Origin: Alphaproteobacteria bacterium
GTDB taxonomy: Bacteria; Pseudomonadota; Alphaproteobacteria; Micropepsales; Micropepsaceae
Length of the DNA: 37,059 nucleotides
Direction: 5' to 3'
NCBI GenBank assembly: GCA_015654705.1
Contig: JAATGL010000214.1
Coordinates: 1 to 37,059 of the forward strand
Shown here: positions 34,483 through 37,059 of the stretch, piece after piece
Numbering within the stretch: the stretch's first letter is position 1
Layout of the letters: the number at the start of each line of letters is the position of its first letter
Translations under genes and position numbers: made by a program
The notes under the pieces: model-generated
The model's database searches: none
What the model was told of the DNA's origin: nothing
The model's input: only the letters and a program-made list of their open reading frames with translations

Positions 34483-35832
34483 ATGGTCAACATCGCGGAA
34501 GCGGAACTGGTCGAAGGCGTCCTCGCAATTCAAACCGAGCCGCAGATCGAGCGCGATTTCTCGCCGCGCAAGATCAAGATCGCGGCCGGCATCCTGTTCG
34601 GCCAGAGTTTCGGCACGAGCATTCTTCCCTACAGCGCATTGATGCTGATGCTGATGCCGCTGACCAGGGAGTTCGGCTGGACAGCGGCGCAGTTTTCGTG
34701 GGCGGTGACCTGCCTTTTCGTCTCCGGCGCGATCAGCCTGTGGCCGATCGGCCGTCTGGCCGACAAGGTGGGCGTGCGTCCGGTGCTTCTCGTCGGCACC
34801 ATCATGGTCGGCCTCGTCACGCTGGGGATGTCGTTCCAGACAGCGAGTCTGTGGCAGTTCTACGGCTATTACGCGCTGCTGGGCATCTTCGGTTCGACCG
34901 GCGTCACCTACACCAAGGTGGTCGCCGCGCTGTTCACCCAGCATCGCGGCAAGGCGATGGCGATCCTCACCGCCGAGACCACGCTGGCGCGTGCCGGCGT
35001 TCCGCTGGTGGTGAACTGGCTGCTGCTGAATGAAGGCTGGCGCACCATGTACCTGGTGTTCGGCATCGTGATCCTGGCGATGGTGCCGATCCTGTTCTTC
35101 ACCATCGAGGAGCCGGGACTGACCGGCACGGCCGGCAAATTGTCCTGGCGCAGGCGCAAAATCGCGGCGCGGGACGCAGCCTCGCCGCCCAAGGCCGCGC
35201 TTCCCGGCATGACGATCTGGGAAGCGCTGCAGGATCCGGTGTTCTGGCTTTCCACGCTGGCCGCCTTCATCGGGCTGTTCATCTTCAACGGCATGTTTCC
35301 GCATATCGTGCCCGCGCTGGTCGACAAGGGCTTTTCGCAAACCACGGTCGTCGCGTTGCAATCGACCGCGATCCTGATCTCGTTCGCCGGCGCGCTGGTC
35401 GGCGGCTGGGCGGTGGACCGCTTCCAGACCGCGAAGATCGCGGTGCCGATTTCCCTGGTCGCGTCCGTGGGCGCATTCCTGACGCTGGTCGTGTCGCCGA
35501 CGCTGGGCGGCGTTCCGCTGCTTGCGGCGATCCTGGTTCTGGGAACGCTGTCGTTCAACGCCCTGTTCCCGATGGGCACCTATTTCGCGACGCGGTTCTT
35601 CGGTCTTGGTTCGCTGGCCGAGATCGTCGCGGTGCAGTTCGCCGTCACGAACATTTTCGCAGGCCTTGGGGCGCCGCTGTTCGGCTGGATCTTCGACACG
35701 ACCCATTCCTATAACATCGTGTTCATGATCACGTCGGCGCTGAACCTCGTGGTCGCCGCGATCTGGTTTGCCTTGCCGAAATACCGCTACGCGGCCAACA
35801 TCGGCCAGATGCCGGCGCCGACGAAAGGCTAG
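34483..35832 (+). CDS. MFS transporter, monocarboxylate/oxalate-formate-antiporter-like
   Basis: A 449-residue 12-helix transporter: LFGQSFGTSILPYSALMLMLMPLTREFGWT at the N-terminus, the PIGRLADKVGVRPVLLVG loop motif, and a central cytosolic loop of about 40 residues (ASPPKAALPGMTIWEALQDPVFW). The FGWTAAQFSWAV segment and the trailing C-terminal helix pattern are typical of the MCT/OFA branch that carries monocarboxylates. A strong AGGAGGGAG ribosome-binding site precedes ATG 34483. It is followed by a convergent CoA-transferase pair, so uptake of an acid and its activation may be linked; this is inference. Confidence 0.9.
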   Translation: MVNIAEAELVEGVLAIQTEPQIERDFSPRKIKIAAGILFGQSFGTSILPYSALMLMLMPLTREFGWTAAQFSWAVTCLFVSGAISLWPIGRLADKVGVRPVLLVGTIMVGLVTLGMSFQTASLWQFYGYYALLGIFGSTGVTYTKVVAALFTQHRGKAMAILTAETTLARAGVPLVVNWLLLNEGWRTMYLVFGIVILAMVPILFFTIEEPGLTGTAGKLSWRRRKIAARDAASPPKAALPGMTIWEALQDPVFWLSTLAAFIGLFIFNGMFPHIVPALVDKGFSQTTVVALQSTAILISFAGALVGGWAVDRFQTAKIAVPISLVASVGAFLTLVVSPTLGGVPLLAAILVLGTLSFNALFPMGTYFATRFFGLGSLAEIVAVQFAVTNIFAGLGAPLFGWIFDTTHSYNIVFMITSALNLVVAAIWFALPKYRYAANIGQMPAPTKG

Positions 35833-35840
35833 CGCGCGAT

Positions 35841-35855
35841 TTTCGCTTTACGAAA
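35841..35855. promoter_or_regulatory. Isolated TTTCG-N5-CGAAA element
   Basis: TTTCG-CTTTA-CGAAA matches the unit consensus of operators A-D exactly at its ten arm positions, but it lies alone between convergent stops (MFS at 35832, CoA transferase at 35871). No second unit is found 19 bp away on either side. With flanking bases it could form a weak 7-bp hairpin (one bulge), so a bidirectional termination role or chance is as likely as a regulator site. Confidence 0.35.
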
Positions 35856-35870
35856 TCGATTGGGCTTGCC

Positions 35871-36518
35871 TCACGCGAAGGTGCCGGCGTCGAAATCCGC
35901 GTCAGTTTTCTGCCTGACGTCGTCGAGGCTCACATCGGGTGCGAGTTCGATCAGCGTCAGGCCGCCCTTGCGGCGGTCCACCTCGAACACCGCGAGATCG
36001 GAAATCACCAGGTCGATGCAGGCGCTGCCGGTCAGCGGCAGCGTGCATTTTCTGAGGATCTTGGACTGGCCGGCCTTGTTGGCATGTTCCATCACGACGA
36101 TGACGCGCTTGACGCCCGCCACCAGGTCCATCGCGCCGCCCATGCCCTTGACCATCTTGCCGGGAATGGTCCAGTTGGCGATATCGCCGGCCTGCGAGAC
36201 TTCCATGGCGCCCAGAACCGCCATGTCGATATGGCCGCCGCGGATCATCGCGAAACTGTCGGACGAGGAGAAAAAGCTGGAGCCGGGAAGTTCGGTGACC
36301 GTCTGCTTTCCGGCATTGATCAGGTCGGGGTCTTCCTCGCCGTCATAGGGAAACGGCCCGATGCCCAGCATGCCGTTCTCGCTCTGCAGCGTGACCTTCA
36401 TCCCTTGCGGAATGCAATTGGCCACCAGGGTGGGAATGCCGATGCCCAGATTGACGTAATAGCCGTCGCGCAACTCGCGCGCCGCGCGTGCGGCCATCTG
36501 CTCGCGTGTCCAGGGCAT
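35871..36518 (-). CDS. 3-oxoacid CoA-transferase subunit B (class I)
   Basis: Beta subunit of a heteromeric CoA transferase of the Sco/Pca/Cat type, which moves CoA from succinyl-CoA to a 3-oxoacid. The 215-residue protein starts [17 protein letters not shown] and shows [10 protein letters not shown], the catalytic glutamate E47 in [10 protein letters not shown], and the [16 protein letters not shown] and [14 protein letters not shown] segments. Its ATG overlaps the subunit A stop (TAATG), as is normal for the pair. The gene is intact. Subunit A upstream has a premature stop in this sequence, so a functional enzyme would need readthrough, a correct base elsewhere or a second A subunit. Confidence 0.93.
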   Translation of the reverse strand: MPWTREQMAARAARELRDGYYVNLGIGIPTLVANCIPQGMKVTLQSENGMLGIGPFPYDGEEDPDLINAGKQTVTELPGSSFFSSSDSFAMIRGGHIDMAVLGAMEVSQAGDIANWTIPGKMVKGMGGAMDLVAGVKRVIVVMEHANKAGQSKILRKCTLPLTGSACIDLVISDLAVFEVDRRKGGLTLIELAPDVSLDDVRQKTDADFDAGTFA

Positions 36519-37059
36519 TATGCGCTCTCCTTGCGCCGGGCGGCATCCGGCCGTGGCCGGACGGTGCGGTGCTCGATCTTCTTCAGATAGTCGGTGCCCT
36601 GGAAAATCCGGTTGACGAAGATGCCGGGCGTGTGGATGCCGTCGGGCGGCAGCGCGCCGGTTTCGACCAGTTCCTCGACCTCCGCGATCGTTACCTTGCC
36701 GGCCGTCGCCATCATCGGGTTGAAGTTGCGCGCGGTCTTGCGGAACACCAGGTTTCCCTCCGGGTCGCCCCGCCATGCCTTGACGATGGCAAGGTCGGCG
36801 CGCAGCCAGGTCTCGCGGACATAGATCTCGCCTTCGAAAATCTCGGTCGGCTTGCCTTCGGCTACGACCGTGCCGACGCCCGTCTTGGTGTAGAACGCGG
36901 GAATGCCGGCGCCGCCCGCGCGGATCCGCTCGGCCAGGGTGCCTTGCGGGTTCCGTTCCAGTTCGAGCTGGCCCGACAGGTAGCGGCTTTCGAACAGCTT
37001 GTTCTAGCCGACATAGGCGGAGATCATCTTGTCGATCTTGCCCTTGTCCAGCAGCATCC
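36518..37059 (-). pseudogene. 3-oxoacid CoA-transferase subunit A, partial, interrupted by an amber codon
   Basis: Read leftward from the right edge, the frame gives [16 protein letters not shown], then TAG (37004-37006), then [42 protein letters not shown], and continues without another stop to TAA at 36518-36520. Homologues have Glu (GAG) at the TAG position (YVGEN), so a single base change explains it. All later family motifs are intact, including NFNPMMA, and there is no frameshift. The 5' end lies outside the window. Either a very recent nonsense mutation or a sequencing error; selection on the rest of the gene appears undisturbed. Confidence 0.85.

Noticed and set aside
37004-37006. Recoding of the amber codon (pyrrolysine or programmed readthrough)
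   Set aside because: Homologues simply have Glu, no stem-loop or recoding context is apparent, and no pyrrolysine genes are in the window. Mutation or sequence error is simpler.
1-37059. CRISPR arrays, tRNA or rRNA genes, insertion sequences, prophage genes
   Set aside because: None seen on reading both strands; no direct-repeat/spacer pattern, no transposase or integrase motif.

Overview
The window is GC-rich bacterial chromosome with dense, short-spaced genes. Two large TonB-dependent receptors, an EmrAB-NodT efflux set, a TfdA-like dioxygenase, SnoaL/NTF2-like proteins, CaiB-type CoA transferase and IclR, MarR and LuxR regulators together look like an aromatic-degrading alphaproteobacterium (Sphingomonadales, Caulobacterales or Rhizomicrobium-like). 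This placement is an inference from gene content; there is no rRNA or tRNA to fix it. I saw no tRNA, CRISPR array, insertion sequence or phage gene.

Layout. (1) 1-4263, minus strand: marR, nodT-type outer-membrane lipoprotein, emrA and emrB (cut by the left edge), a tripartite drug-efflux operon with overlapping genes, read from a promoter whose spacer holds a palindrome. (2) 4435-6722, plus: a two-gene ABC exporter, divergent from marR. (3) 6981-12949, minus: a probable five-gene catabolic operon of two exported NTF2-like proteins (one a tandem fusion), aldehyde dehydrogenase, amidohydrolase and TauD/TfdA dioxygenase. (4) 13274-15015, minus: a hydroxycinnamoyl-CoA hydratase/lyase-like enzyme behind an XRE/MmyB-type regulator. 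(5) 15155-25263: an IclR regulator surrounded by two MetE-C-terminal-like proteins, a TonB receptor, a CaiB CoA transferase, a citryl-CoA-lyase-like protein, a VOC protein and an HTH-methyltransferase fusion. (6) 25298-31855: a third NTF2-like protein and a second TonB receptor, divergent from a large MalT/LAL-type LuxR regulator. (7) 31906-37059: an NAD(P)-binding protein, an internally deleted SDR remnant, two MFS transporters, and a 3-oxoacid CoA-transferase pair whose A subunit carries an in-frame amber codon.

The most interesting signal is in region 5. Four intergenic regions (about 16242, 19664, 20998 and 21955) carry the same bipartite operator: two 15-bp units of the form TTTCG-N5-CGAAA separated by exactly 4 bp. 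They lie upstream of iclR/metE-like 1, the TonB receptor, the CaiB/citryl-CoA-lyase-like divergent pair, and metE-like 2. In two of them a TTGACT -35 box sits at the junction of the two units. This reads as a self-contained IclR regulon controlling uptake, CoA activation and retro-Claisen cleavage of an unknown acid, together with two unexplained zinc methyltransferase-like proteins.

Several enzymes have non-standard active sites compared with remembered family members: Asn for the catalytic Asp in the citrate-synthase-fold protein, and Gly and Ile for two substrate-pocket residues in the HCHL-like protein. Two broken genes (the SDR and the CoA-transferase A subunit) lie at the right end.
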